Shown in pieces: positions 32,265 through 39,972 of a DNA stretch of 64,000 nucleotides. The stretch is from positions 1 to 64,000 of the forward strand of contig JAJDYR010000032.1 of NCBI GenBank assembly GCA_022825065.1, in the 5' to 3' direction. A model generated the notes under the pieces. That model made no database searches and was not told the origin of the DNA. It saw nothing but the letters and a program-made list of their open reading frames with translations. The translations under genes and the position numbers were made by a program. Origin of the DNA: a bacterium. GTDB lineage: Bacteria > UBA8248. The first letter of the stretch is position 1. Each line of letters begins with the position of its first letter.

Positions 32265-32306
32265 GATAAATCTCCTTTTCCTCTCGAAATTTTCAGTGTA
32301 ATCGTC

Positions 32307-32338
32307 AAAAAAATCGCCGTGAGGCTCTCCCACGGCGA
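32307..32338 (-). terminator. Attenuator-like terminator upstream of aroF
   Basis: On the minus strand TCGCCGTG and CACGGCGA form an 8-bp stem around a 9-base loop, followed by seven T residues; the aroF start is about 42 bases further on. The upstream CCACGG (32355-32360) is complementary to CCGTGG in the 5' arm, so an alternative antiterminator pairing exists. Confidence 0.8.
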
Positions 32339-32351
32339 GTGTTTCTCTCTT

Positions 32352-32477
32352 TTACCGTGGCGACGGGCTGTCCGCCCGCCGCCGTTCGTTTTCTACATCA
32401 CGGCGCGCGGACGGACGGGGATAAAGCCGAAAAAGCGATATCCACCAAAATATCTTGCCGTCGTCCGCATCTTGCAT
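32352..32477 (-). CDS. Putative aromatic-rich leader peptide of aroF
   Basis: A 41-codon frame (ATG 32477, TAA 32352) lies between the promoter and the attenuator and contains the run KIFWWISLFRLY at residues 8-19: two adjacent Trp, two Phe and one Tyr, exactly the products of the pathway. Its last codons run through a strong hairpin (10-bp GGCGGCGGGC/GCCCGTCGCC, one G-U pair), and the stop is 14 bases before the terminator stem. Against it: the only ribosome-binding site is AGGGG placed too close to the ATG, and the aromatic codons lie about 60 bases ahead of the first hairpin, further than in trpL. Confidence 0.42.
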   Translation of the reverse strand: MQDADDGKIFWWISLFRLYPRPSARRDVENERRRADSPSPR

Positions 32478-32525
32478 GCCCCTGGATGTTCAAAAAAGTT
32501 TTATGCCCCTGAAAAACAAGGCCGT

Positions 32526-32554
32526 AAAATAATCCCGCCAAGCCGGGGAGTCAA
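32526..32554 (-). promoter_or_regulatory. Probable promoter of the aroF operon
   Basis: On the minus strand TTGACT (32549-32554) and TATTTT (32526-32531) are separated by exactly 17 bases. It is placed correctly to transcribe the leader frame, the attenuator and aroF. Confidence 0.6.
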
Positions 32555-32577
32555 CCCCCCAAGGCCGGAATTTCAGA

Positions 32578-33744
32578 TTATTTCCGTTTTGCCGATACTT
32601 CGGTGAGTCTTCGCCGATCCTTCCCAGACGGCCTGAGCAGCCTGCCCCCCAGAACCACGTGCGTCGCCTCGAGCATCCGCTCCCCCTTGCGCCGCGCTCC
32701 CATGGCGTCCTCGAATACGAACCTGCCCTCCTTCACCCGGAACACGGCGACGTCGCCCCTGGCGCCTTTTTGGAACGTCCCCACCTCCCCCTTGAGGCCA
32801 ATCCACTCGGCGGCCGTCTGCGTGCTGAGGCGCACCACCTCGGCGAGAGGGAGTCCTAAGGCCAGAAACTTGCTCATGAGGCTGGGAAAATCATACACCG
32901 GGCCGTGGATGCAGTGCGTATGGAGGTCCGTGCTCAGGTTCCCCGGCATCAGGCCCTGCGCCATGGCTTGCTCCATGATCTCGAAGCTGAAGCTCGAGCG
33001 CCCGTGGGCCACGTCGAGCAGCACGCCGGAATCCCTCGCCTCCCACACCGCGCGGCGCACCCGGCCCCGCCTGTCGAGTATGTTCTCCCGCCTGCCGTGA
33101 AAGGCGTGCGTGAGCACGTCGCCGGGGCGCAGCCGCTTCAGGATGCTCGGCAAAGAGGACGGCGTGTCGCCCACGTGGACCATGAGGGGCACTTTCAGGA
33201 ACTCCGCCGCTTCGAGCGCCGCATCCAGGGGTTTCGAGCCGCTTCGCTCCACCACGTTATCGCTCAAGCGCACCTTCATGCCGATCAGGTACTTCCGGTG
33301 CGCCTCGTAGCACGCCACCGCCCTGTCGGCGCGCAGCGCGCGCATGTCGATGTTCTCGCCCAGGCCGTCTATCAGGAGCCCGCCTTCCGAGATGTTCAAG
33401 TAAGCGCGCACCGTCGGGCGCGCCTTCTCCAGGAACCATTCCTGGAAACCGGGGTACGTCTGCGCGCCGGCGCTGCCCGTATCGACCGCCGTCGTCACGC
33501 CGCGCGAGAGCATGGCGGCCTCTAAATTCACGCCGTAATGCGTAAAACCCTCATAAAAATGGCAGTGGAGGTCGACCAGACCGGGGGTGACGATTTTCCC
33601 CCGCGCGTTCAGGGTCTGCCTGCCCCCGGCTTCGACGTGAGGAGCGACTCTCCGCACGCGGCCGCGTGCGATCTCGACGTCCATCGTCCCCTCCAGACCC
33701 TGTGAGGGATCGACCACGTACCCGCCGCGTATCACGAGGTCCAT
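32578..33744 (-). CDS. Amidohydrolase/deacetylase-family metallohydrolase
   Basis: ATG at 33744 with GGAGGAG upstream gives 388 residues; the open frame extends 67 codons further without merit. The N-terminal composite domain LVIRGGYVVDPSQG leads to PGLVDLHCHFYEG (the HxH metal site, about residue 58). KVRLSDNVV (possible bridging Lys region), VHVGD, LTHAFHGR and STDLHTH follow. This matches the amidohydrolase/deacetylase group related to dihydroorotase (EF_0837-like). Substrate unknown; imide or N-acyl amino acid hydrolysis is typical. It stands alone and ends 23 bases before the aroF promoter. Confidence 0.87.
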   Translation of the reverse strand: MDLVIRGGYVVDPSQGLEGTMDVEIARGRVRRVAPHVEAGGRQTLNARGKIVTPGLVDLHCHFYEGFTHYGVNLEAAMLSRGVTTAVDTGSAGAQTYPGFQEWFLEKARPTVRAYLNISEGGLLIDGLGENIDMRALRADRAVACYEAHRKYLIGMKVRLSDNVVERSGSKPLDAALEAAEFLKVPLMVHVGDTPSSLPSILKRLRPGDVLTHAFHGRRENILDRRGRVRRAVWEARDSGVLLDVAHGRSSFSFEIMEQAMAQGLMPGNLSTDLHTHCIHGPVYDFPSLMSKFLALGLPLAEVVRLSTQTAAEWIGLKGEVGTFQKGARGDVAVFRVKEGRFVFEDAMGARRKGERMLEATHVVLGGRLLRPSGKDRRRLTEVSAKRK

Positions 33745-33898
33745 GCGCAAAACTCCTCCATCGGGACAGGGCGCGCCGAGTGGTTCGGCGAGCGCCGGAA
33801 CTATCAACAAGTGGATTTCGGCATTATTCCCCCGAGAGCGTTGACATGCAATCGCTGCAAAGAGGGATGAAACGCCTCCCGTGTAAATCAACGCAAAA

Positions 33899-33927
33899 TT
33901 GACAAAGCGAAAGCGTGAAATTATATT
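33899..33927 (+). promoter_or_regulatory. Strong sigma-70 promoter of the toxin-antitoxin pair
   Basis: Consensus TTGACA (33899-33904), a 17-base spacer and TATATT (33922-33927). Transcription would start about 25 bases before the antitoxin ATG at 33957. Confidence 0.82.
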
Positions 33928-33956
33928 GCGCATACCCATGGACAAGGAGAAACGGG

Positions 33957-34136
33957 ATGGGCCGGAACGCCGCGAAAAATCTCGAAGATGTCGCGGACCA
34001 CGAGGAAACCGGAGAGTTCGAAGACGCCGTCGACGCCGAAATGGCCGGGAAAATACTGAGAGATGTCGAAGAAGGGCGTGAGAAACTCGTATCGGGACAA
34101 GAATTAACCGAGAACCTCGATCGCATCACCAAGTAG
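33957..34136 (+). CDS. Small acidic antitoxin-like protein
   Basis: Start ATG at 33957 has AAGGAG 7 bases upstream and the promoter just before it; the 59-residue product is strongly acidic and probably helical (EFEDAVDAEMAGKILRDVEE, then SGQELTENLD). It has no recognised DNA-binding motif, although short RelB-like antitoxins of this size are usual. The stop codon shares one base with the start of the toxin gene. It should neutralise the downstream RelE-like protein. An upstream ATG in the same frame at 33915 lies before the expected transcription start and was not used. Confidence 0.7.
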   Translation: MGRNAAKNLEDVADHEETGEFEDAVDAEMAGKILRDVEEGREKLVSGQELTENLDRITK

Positions 34137-34396
34137 TGAATCCGTCCGAAGTTCGGTATACGGACAGGGCGATACATGCCCTTGAAAAACTCCCGACCAA
34201 AAAGCTGAAGCGACAGATAAGGAACAGGATTGACAGATTGGCGGGCAGCGAGACGCATGGAGGGACAAGAGTCCGCGGTATTTCGAGCGATGTATACAGG
34301 ATAAGATCGGGCGATTACCGGATTTTGTATGCTCTTGAGGGCGGCTCCAGAAACACGATTCTCGACATCGGGCACCGAAAAGACATCTACCGTTAG
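34136..34396 (+). CDS. RelE/ParE-family toxin
   Basis: The 86-residue basic protein has the canonical RelE fold pattern: VRYTDRAIHALEKLP, KKLKRQIRNRIDRLAG, DVYRIRSGDYRILYAL and a C-terminal ILDIGHRKDIYR. It starts at GTG 34136, overlapping the antitoxin stop by one base. The R-x-RxGDYR core and terminal HRKDIY are typical of ribosome-dependent mRNA interferases. It is an intact pair, unlike the debris at 10 kb. Confidence 0.9.
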   Translation: MNPSEVRYTDRAIHALEKLPTKKLKRQIRNRIDRLAGSETHGGTRVRGISSDVYRIRSGDYRILYALEGGSRNTILDIGHRKDIYR

Positions 34397-34519
34397 CGCA
34401 GATATTTAATGGAATTGTTTCAATATCGCCTCATAACTTATTGATTGGACAATTTTTATAAGGTTTTATCAACTTGCCTATTGCATTCCCACCGAAAATC
34501 AAACCGCTGGAGCCATGAA

Positions 34520-35692
34520 ATGAGTCTGCAAACGGAAACCACGCTTCAATTCGACCTCGACGAAACCCAGAAGATGCTCCGCCAGACGGTGCGCGAACTC
34601 TCGGAGCGCTACATCGCCCCGCGGGCCGCCGACATCGACGAGAACGAGGAATACCCCGAGGACATCTACCAGCTCCAGAAGGAACACGGACTGCTCGGCA
34701 TCTTCTTCCCCGAGGAATACGGGGGCGGCGGGATGGGCTTTCTGGGCGGGTGCATCGCCATCGAGGAGATCGCGCGCGTCTGCTCGAATTCCCCGCTCTT
34801 CATCGTGCTCAACATGCTCTCGAGCCGCGTCATCGACCTGAGCGGCACGCAGGAGCAGAAAGACCACTACATGACGGGCCTCGCGAAGGGCGAACTCAGG
34901 GGCTCCTACGCCCTCACCGAGCCCCACGCGGGCTCCGACGCCGGCAACATCCGCACGCGCGCCGTCAAGGAGGGCGACGAGTGGGTCATCAACGGCACCA
35001 AGTGCTTCTGCACGGGGCCCGACAAGGCGGACTTCATCACCGTCGCCGCGAAGACCGACCCCCACGCGGGCACGCGCGGCATCACCTACTACATCGTGCC
35101 CACCGACGCGCCCGGCTTCAGCATCGCCAAGCACGAGCGCAAGATGGGGATGCGCGGCATCGCCACCTGCATGCTCAACCTCGACAACGTGGCCGTCCCG
35201 CTCGAGAACCAGGTGGGCGATCTGAACGGGGGCTTCAAGACCGCGATGATAGGCTTCAACCAGATGCGGCCCGCCATCGGCTCGCGCGCGGTGGGTCTGG
35301 CCCAGGGATGCCTCGACTACGCGGCGAACTACGCCAAGGAGCGCGAGGCGTTCGGCAAGCCCATCGCCCAGCACCAGGCCGTGCAGTTCATGCTGGCGGA
35401 CATGTTCATGGACATCGAGGCGGCCAGGCTGCTCGTCTACCGCGCGGCCGCGATGGTGGACGCGGGCGAAATCGGCAAGGAGAACGCCAGGTACTTCTCG
35501 ACGGCCAAGACCTACGCGGCCGACATGGCGATGAAGTGCGCGATAGACAGCATCCAGGTCCTCGGCGGGGCGGGCTACATGAAGGACCACCCGCTCGAGC
35601 GGTTCATGCGCGACGCCAAGCAAATCCAGATCGTCGAGGGAACGAGCCAGATACAGCGGATGATCATCGCCCGGAACCTGCTCGACCTCTAG
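34520..35692 (+). CDS. Acyl-CoA dehydrogenase (first of a tandem pair)
   Basis: Start ATG 34520 with GGAG gives 390 residues. The typical N-terminal helical domain is followed by the FAD-binding loop ALTEPHAGSDAGNIRTRA, the middle beta domain and the C-terminal helical domain. The catalytic Glu appears in QIVEGTSQIQR, in the usual position for short-chain acyl-CoA dehydrogenases. It oxidises an acyl-CoA to the enoyl-CoA and passes electrons to ETF. It heads an apparent operon with a paralogue and the UGSC selenoprotein gene. The substrate cannot be told. Confidence 0.94.
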   Translation: MSLQTETTLQFDLDETQKMLRQTVRELSERYIAPRAADIDENEEYPEDIYQLQKEHGLLGIFFPEEYGGGGMGFLGGCIAIEEIARVCSNSPLFIVLNMLSSRVIDLSGTQEQKDHYMTGLAKGELRGSYALTEPHAGSDAGNIRTRAVKEGDEWVINGTKCFCTGPDKADFITVAAKTDPHAGTRGITYYIVPTDAPGFSIAKHERKMGMRGIATCMLNLDNVAVPLENQVGDLNGGFKTAMIGFNQMRPAIGSRAVGLAQGCLDYAANYAKEREAFGKPIAQHQAVQFMLADMFMDIEAARLLVYRAAAMVDAGEIGKENARYFSTAKTYAADMAMKCAIDSIQVLGGAGYMKDHPLERFMRDAKQIQIVEGTSQIQRMIIARNLLDL

Positions 35693-35705
35693 GAGTGGGC
35701 CGGGG

Positions 35706-36872
35706 GTGACGGGTAAGGTGGATACCGGGGGCGCGTTCGAACTTGACGAATCCCAGCGGATGCTGGCCGAGACGGTGTATGAACTGAGCCGCCGCCACGT
35801 CGCGCCGCGCGCCGCCGCGATCGACGAGAACGACGAATACCCCGAAGACATATTTCAGCTCTTGAAATCCCACGATCTGCTCGGCCTCTACGTCCCCGAA
35901 GCCTACGGCGGGGCGGGACTCGGGATACTCGAAACCTGCGTCGCCATCGAGCAGATGGCGCGGTTTTGCTCAAACTCCCCTCTTTTCTTCTCCGTCCACC
36001 TGCTCGCCACGCGCCCCGTCGCCATCGGCGGAAGCGAGGAGCAAAAGCGAACCTATCTCACCGGCGTCGCGAAGGGTGAATTGCGGCCCGCCTTCTCGCT
36101 CACCGAGCCCCACGCGGGCTCTGACGCGGCGAACATATCGACGCGGGCGGTCCGGGACGGCGATTCGTGGGTCATCAACGGCCAGAAATGCTACTGCACG
36201 GGCTCGAGCGTCGCGGATTTCATCACCGTGGCGGCGAAAACGGAACCCGATAAAGGGGCGAAGGGCATATCGTTCTTCATCGTTCCCAGGGAGGAATTCC
36301 GCGTGGGCCGCCACGAGCGGAAAATGGGGATGCGGGGGATACCGACCTGTGAGGTGTTTCTCGAAGATGCGCGAGTCCCCCTGGAGAATATGATCGGCGA
36401 GCAAGGCCTCGGCTTCAAGACGGCCATGCTCGGCTTCAACCAGGCGCGGCCCGCCATCGGCGCGCGGGGCGTGGGTCTGGCGCAGGGGTGTCTCGATTAC
36501 GCATCTGAATACGCCAGGGAGCGCGAGGCGTTCGGCAAACCCATCGCGCACCACCAGGCCGTGCAGTTCATGCTCGCCGACATGTTCATGGAAACCGAGG
36601 CGGCCCGTCTGCTCGTTTACCGCGCCGCCTCGATGGTGGATAATGGCCGCTACCGGAAAGAAGACGTGCATTTCATCTGCGCCGCGAAATGCTACGCCAC
36701 CGACGCCGCCATGAAGGCCGCCGTGGACGGCGTTCAGGTGCTCGGCGGCGCGGGCTACATGATGGACCATCCGCTCGAGCGGTTCATGAGAGACGCGAAG
36801 CAGTTGCAGATTATCGAGGGGACCAACCAGATTCAGCGCATGGTCATCGCCCAGAATTTATTGAGTTTATAG
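35706..36872 (+). CDS. Acyl-CoA dehydrogenase (second of a tandem pair)
   Basis: The 388-residue protein is a close paralogue of its neighbour, with shared blocks such as SLTEPHAGSDAANISTRA, GFKTAMLGFNQARPAIG and REAFGKPIAHHQAVQFMLAD. The catalytic Glu lies in QIIEGTNQIQR. It starts at GTG 35706 with AGGAG ten bases before. It arose by duplication; both active sites look intact, so the pair may act on related substrates or form a heteromer. It ends 28 bases before the selenoprotein gene. Confidence 0.94.
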   Translation: MTGKVDTGGAFELDESQRMLAETVYELSRRHVAPRAAAIDENDEYPEDIFQLLKSHDLLGLYVPEAYGGAGLGILETCVAIEQMARFCSNSPLFFSVHLLATRPVAIGGSEEQKRTYLTGVAKGELRPAFSLTEPHAGSDAANISTRAVRDGDSWVINGQKCYCTGSSVADFITVAAKTEPDKGAKGISFFIVPREEFRVGRHERKMGMRGIPTCEVFLEDARVPLENMIGEQGLGFKTAMLGFNQARPAIGARGVGLAQGCLDYASEYAREREAFGKPIAHHQAVQFMLADMFMETEAARLLVYRAASMVDNGRYRKEDVHFICAAKCYATDAAMKAAVDGVQVLGGAGYMMDHPLERFMRDAKQLQIIEGTNQIQRMVIAQNLLSL

Positions 36873-36900
36873 TTCAACATCCCCATCACGGAGATTCGAG

Positions 36901-37509
36901 ATGAGCCAGATGATTGAAATCGTAAAACCCACCTCTTTCGTCCGCGCCGGCGACCACCCCCTGGCGGAGCGGCCCGAAGACCTGGGGGGTCTCAAAATCG
37001 GCTTTTTCCACAACAACAAGCCCAACGCCGACGTCCTTCTCGAGCGGATCGAGGAGCTTCTCGCCCGGGAGGACGAGACGCTGCACGTCGTCCGCTGGGG
37101 GAAACCGAACCCCACCCTGCCCGAGGATCGCATCGAGGAATTCATCGAACAGGTGGACGTCGCCGTCTGCGCGGTGGGCGACTGAGGGAGCTGTACGTCA
37201 TGGAGTATCCATGACTCGGTGAAGATGGAAAAAGCGGGCGTTCCGACGGCCACGTTCTGCTCGAGTGAATTCTCGGCTCTGGGCGCAAACGAGAGAACGG
37301 CCCTGGGCATGCCCGGCCTCCCGATAGTCGTCGTGGCGCACCCGGTGGGCGGCATCGCGCCCGAACAAGCGCGCGCCCTGGGCGACGGCGCGGTGGATGA
37401 AGTGCGGCGCATCCTCACGAGCGATACCGAATCGCTCAGAAAAGAATACCGGGAGCGCGAATACGTCCCGCCACGCAAGACGGTGCGCCACAAGGCGCTC
37501 TTCGCATAG
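36901..37509 (+). CDS. UGSC-family selenoprotein (in-frame TGA read as selenocysteine)
   Basis: One continuous frame from ATG 36901 (GGAG upstream) to TAG 37509 is broken only by TGA at 37183-37185. With that codon as selenocysteine the product is 202 residues: residues 90-98 read CAVGD-Sec-GSC, giving a Sec95-x-x-Cys98 redox pair and another Cys at 90. The sequence continues without loss of similarity as TSWSIHDSVKMEKAGVPTAT. The UGSC family is named for exactly this motif; Cys homologues have CGSC. Its reaction is unknown, and redox chemistry is inferred. A perfect hairpin follows the TGA. Standard gene callers would split it at 37185 and 37219. Confidence 0.9.
37183..37215 (+). promoter_or_regulatory. 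UGA recoding site and SECIS-like hairpin
   Basis: The UGA is at 37183-37185. GTCATGGA (37197-37204) pairs perfectly with TCCATGAC (37208-37215) around GTA. The loop begins 20 bases after the UGA, within the usual bacterial SECIS range, and has G at its first position; opening the top pairs gives a larger loop starting GG. Confidence 0.75.
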
Positions 37510-37521
37510 GCGGGCTTCGAT

Positions 37522-38598
37522 GTGAACGACCATTCCCAGGAAAATCCCGGCCTCAATAGCGAGCGCGTGAAGGTGCGCGACACGCCCGAGGCGATGGCGC
37601 GCCTGCTCGAAGCGAGGGGCTGGGGCGACGGTCTGCCCGTCGTTCCCCCCACGCCCGAGCGCGTCGCCCGGATGGTAGAGGGCGCAGGCCTCGCGCCCGA
37701 TGCGGAAATCGGCCTCATGCCCCCCCGCCAAGGCGTCATCACGGTGGAAGTTCTCGCCGTGAACGCCGTGATGGCCGGCTGTCATCCGGCGTACATGCCC
37801 GTTCTGGTTTCGGCGGCCCGCGCGGTGCTCGAACCCGAATTCTCGCTCCACGCCATTCAGGCGACGACCCACCCGGTGGCGCCCCTAATCATCGTGAACG
37901 GCCCCATCGTCGGGGAAATCGGACTGAACGCGGAATATGGATGCTTCGCCCCCGGAAACCGCGCGAACGCGACGATTGGCCGCGCAATGCGGTTGACGCT
38001 CCTGAACGTGGGTGGCGCGAGCCCCGGCGTTCTGGACCGCGCCACGCAAGGCTCGCCCGCGAAATACGCGTTCTGCATCGCCGAGAACGAGGCGGCCTCC
38101 CCCTGGGAGCCGCTGCATGTGGAGCGCGGCTTTGCGCCCGATGAGAGCGCCGTGACGCTCGTGGGCTGCGAGGGACCCCACAACATCAACGACCACGTGA
38201 GCCACACGGCGGAGGGCATCCTCGCCACCGCCGCCGACACGATGTCCATCATGGGGTGTAACAATTTCTATCTGCGCGGAGAACCCGTTCTCGCCTTGGG
38301 CCCCGAGCACGCGGCGACCATCGCGGGAGACGGCCTCACGAAAGCGGACGTGAAGGGGAGAATTTTCGAACTCGCCCGTAAGTCCGTTCGCCAACTCAAG
38401 CGCGGCGCCATGTGGGGAATGCAGACCTGGGGCGAGGAAATAACCGAACACGAAGACGACGATGATTTCGAGATCCCTCTTCTCGACGAACCGGAGGATT
38501 TGCTCCTCATCGTGGCGGGCGGCGCCGGCAAGCATTCGTGCTACATGCCCACCTTCGGCCCCACGCGCTCGGTGACCCGGCGGATCGATATCGTTTGA
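37522..38598 (+). CDS. Conserved Cys-containing partner protein of the UGSC selenoprotein
   Basis: The 358-residue protein starts at GTG 37522, 12 bases after the selenoprotein stop. Its N-terminus has the recurring motif GDGLPVVPPTPERV. Further motifs are AVMAGCHPAYMPV, HAIQATTHPVAPLIIVNGPI, CIAENEAASPWEPLHVERG, GCEGPHNINDH and a C-terminal AGGAGKHSCYMPTFG. I recognise this as a protein type that occurs next to UGSC proteins, but no enzymatic function is known to me. The conserved Cys, His and Asn residues suggest an active site rather than a structural role. No signal peptide. Confidence 0.75.
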   Translation: MNDHSQENPGLNSERVKVRDTPEAMARLLEARGWGDGLPVVPPTPERVARMVEGAGLAPDAEIGLMPPRQGVITVEVLAVNAVMAGCHPAYMPVLVSAARAVLEPEFSLHAIQATTHPVAPLIIVNGPIVGEIGLNAEYGCFAPGNRANATIGRAMRLTLLNVGGASPGVLDRATQGSPAKYAFCIAENEAASPWEPLHVERGFAPDESAVTLVGCEGPHNINDHVSHTAEGILATAADTMSIMGCNNFYLRGEPVLALGPEHAATIAGDGLTKADVKGRIFELARKSVRQLKRGAMWGMQTWGEEITEHEDDDDFEIPLLDEPEDLLLIVAGGAGKHSCYMPTFGPTRSVTRRIDIV

Positions 38599-38693
38599 GG
38601 AAAGCAGGGATTCCCGCCATCAGAGAAAGACGCCTCAGTTCAATCGGTTGGAAATGACCCTCAAAAGGGAGGGTATCGCCGCGAATCGCTCTT

Positions 38694-39302
38694 TCAGGAA
38701 GCCTGCGAAACCGGGACCGGCGGCGGCAAAAGAGCCTCGGCCTGATCCACGACGGATTCCAGAAAGCTCTCATCGGGGGAGACGCGCGACAGCACCCTGA
38801 GACCCAGAAAAAGACCGAGCAAAGATTTTGCAGTCTGCTCCGGATCGACTTCAGGGGAAATCTCGCCGTTGGCCTGGCCCCGCTCGATGGAAGCGCGAAG
38901 AAACTCCGCCATGCCGGCGAACGCGCCGGCCACGAACGAAGCCACCTCCGGATCGTGCGCACCAAGCTCCAGGGCAACGTTTACTTCGAGGCAGCCGTCG
39001 CTCGAACCGCTCTCTATCACCTCCGAAGCGGCGGACTCGAACACGGACAGCACCGCCTTTCTCGGCGAGGCATGTTTTTCGAGCTCCTTGATCGGCGCCT
39101 CGCGATAGAGTTGGTCGTAGCGGCGAAGCGCCCGCAAGAACATCTCGCGCTTATCGCCAAACGCGTGGTACAAGCTCCCTCTGAAAAGGCCTGTGGCGTT
39201 CTCGAGATCGCGAATCGACGTCGCCGAATAGCCGTAACGCCAGAATTGGTTCATCGCTTTCATCAAAACCTCGTCCATATCGAACTTCGGCAGTTTTCCC
39301 AT
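38694..39302 (-). CDS. TetR-family transcriptional regulator
   Basis: Start ATG 39302 gives 202 residues; longer frames are open to 39410. The N-terminal helix-turn-helix is clear (SATSIRDLENATGLFRGSLY, then HAFGDKREMF). The C-terminal ligand domain contains SDGCLEVNVALELG, a motif of the TetR_C group with a conserved Cys. It converges on the selenoprotein operon and faces away from the ridA-yqeB operon. A palindrome about 80 bases upstream is its probable own operator. The ligand is unknown; acyl-CoA or electrophile sensing would fit the neighbours but is only a guess. Confidence 0.9.
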   Translation of the reverse strand: MGKLPKFDMDEVLMKAMNQFWRYGYSATSIRDLENATGLFRGSLYHAFGDKREMFLRALRRYDQLYREAPIKELEKHASPRKAVLSVFESAASEVIESGSSDGCLEVNVALELGAHDPEVASFVAGAFAGMAEFLRASIERGQANGEISPEVDPEQTAKSLLGLFLGLRVLSRVSPDESFLESVVDQAEALLPPPVPVSQAS

Positions 39303-39383
39303 GGGTCCTCTCTCCATTTGCCCGGTCAAGCGCAAATTCCCTCGCATGTTACATTCCGGTTTGGCGGATCCGATCATCAAATC

Positions 39384-39398
39384 GGACAAATATTGTCC
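39384..39398. promoter_or_regulatory. Palindromic operator upstream of tetR
   Basis: GGACAA-ATA-TTGTCC is a perfect 15-base palindrome with 6-base arms, 81 bases before the tetR start codon. The half-site GGACAAT also occurs just upstream of the first acyl-CoA dehydrogenase (about 34448-34454). Confidence 0.5.
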
Positions 39399-39584
39399 AA
39401 AGATTAGCATACGAAAAAGCCCATTTCACGAAAAATCGCACCCTGTCGGCGCGGTTGGAAACACCACCCTGGCCTCCCTTTTCAGGGGGTAAAAGCAATG
39501 GGCCCCGACGATGGGGGGAGTGGATGAAAAAGCCCCTCTGACAAGGGGCTGTTGAAAAAGTCCTTCTTGTCCGGGGACAAAGGC

Positions 39585-39695
39585 AACCCCCCCTACCCCC
39601 CCTTGTCAGGGGGGCAAGAAAAAGCAAAACCCTCTCAGCCCGGCGGGTGCGCATCGCCTTTTTATACCCCCCTGTCAAGGGGGGGTAGGGGGGAT
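39585..39695. repeat. MITE-like palindromic repeat, family 1, copy D
   Basis: The left arm is AACCCCCCCTACCCCCC, the interior has AGCCCGGCGGGTGCGCATCG, and the right arm is slightly decayed at its end (TAGGGGGGAT). Confidence 0.88.
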
Positions 39696-39972
39696 GCCAT
39701 TCAACAAATGAGAGGGCAATCGAACCGACCGAGGAGGCGCCGCCCCGCAGGGACAGGCCTCCGTGCCTGTCCTGATTCGAACCATCCTGCAAAAGGACAA
39801 CCACGGAGGGCAGGACAACCCCAAAGGGTTGTCCCTGCTACAACCGCAACACCGACTGACGAGAGGTTTTTCAAAACCCCGTTCGCGTTGCCTCGGGTTC
39901 GGCCCCGTGCTAGATTTCCGTTTCCGGGGAAGATGACCTTTCTTTTCTGATGAGATGCAAGGGGGAGAACCC

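Larger units (their letters stand above)
39303..39972. other. Intergenic region between tetR and ridA
   Basis: It contains a TetR-type palindrome, MITE-like copy D with its GGGGCTGTTGAAAAAG flank (39545-39560), and a GGACAGGCC/GGCCTGTCC-type motif near 39759. The ridA-yqeB operon promoter should lie at the right end but I could not pick one. No gene is seen. Confidence 0.55.

Noticed and set aside
34440..34475. Promoter for the first acyl-CoA dehydrogenase (TTGATT-17-TTTTAT)
   Set aside because: Both boxes match poorly and several alternatives exist in the AT-rich stretch, so no single promoter can be supported.
37219..37509. Separate 96-residue gene starting at ATG 37219
   Set aside because: It is in the same frame as the upstream ORF and continues the UGSC family sequence across the TGA; it has no ribosome-binding site.
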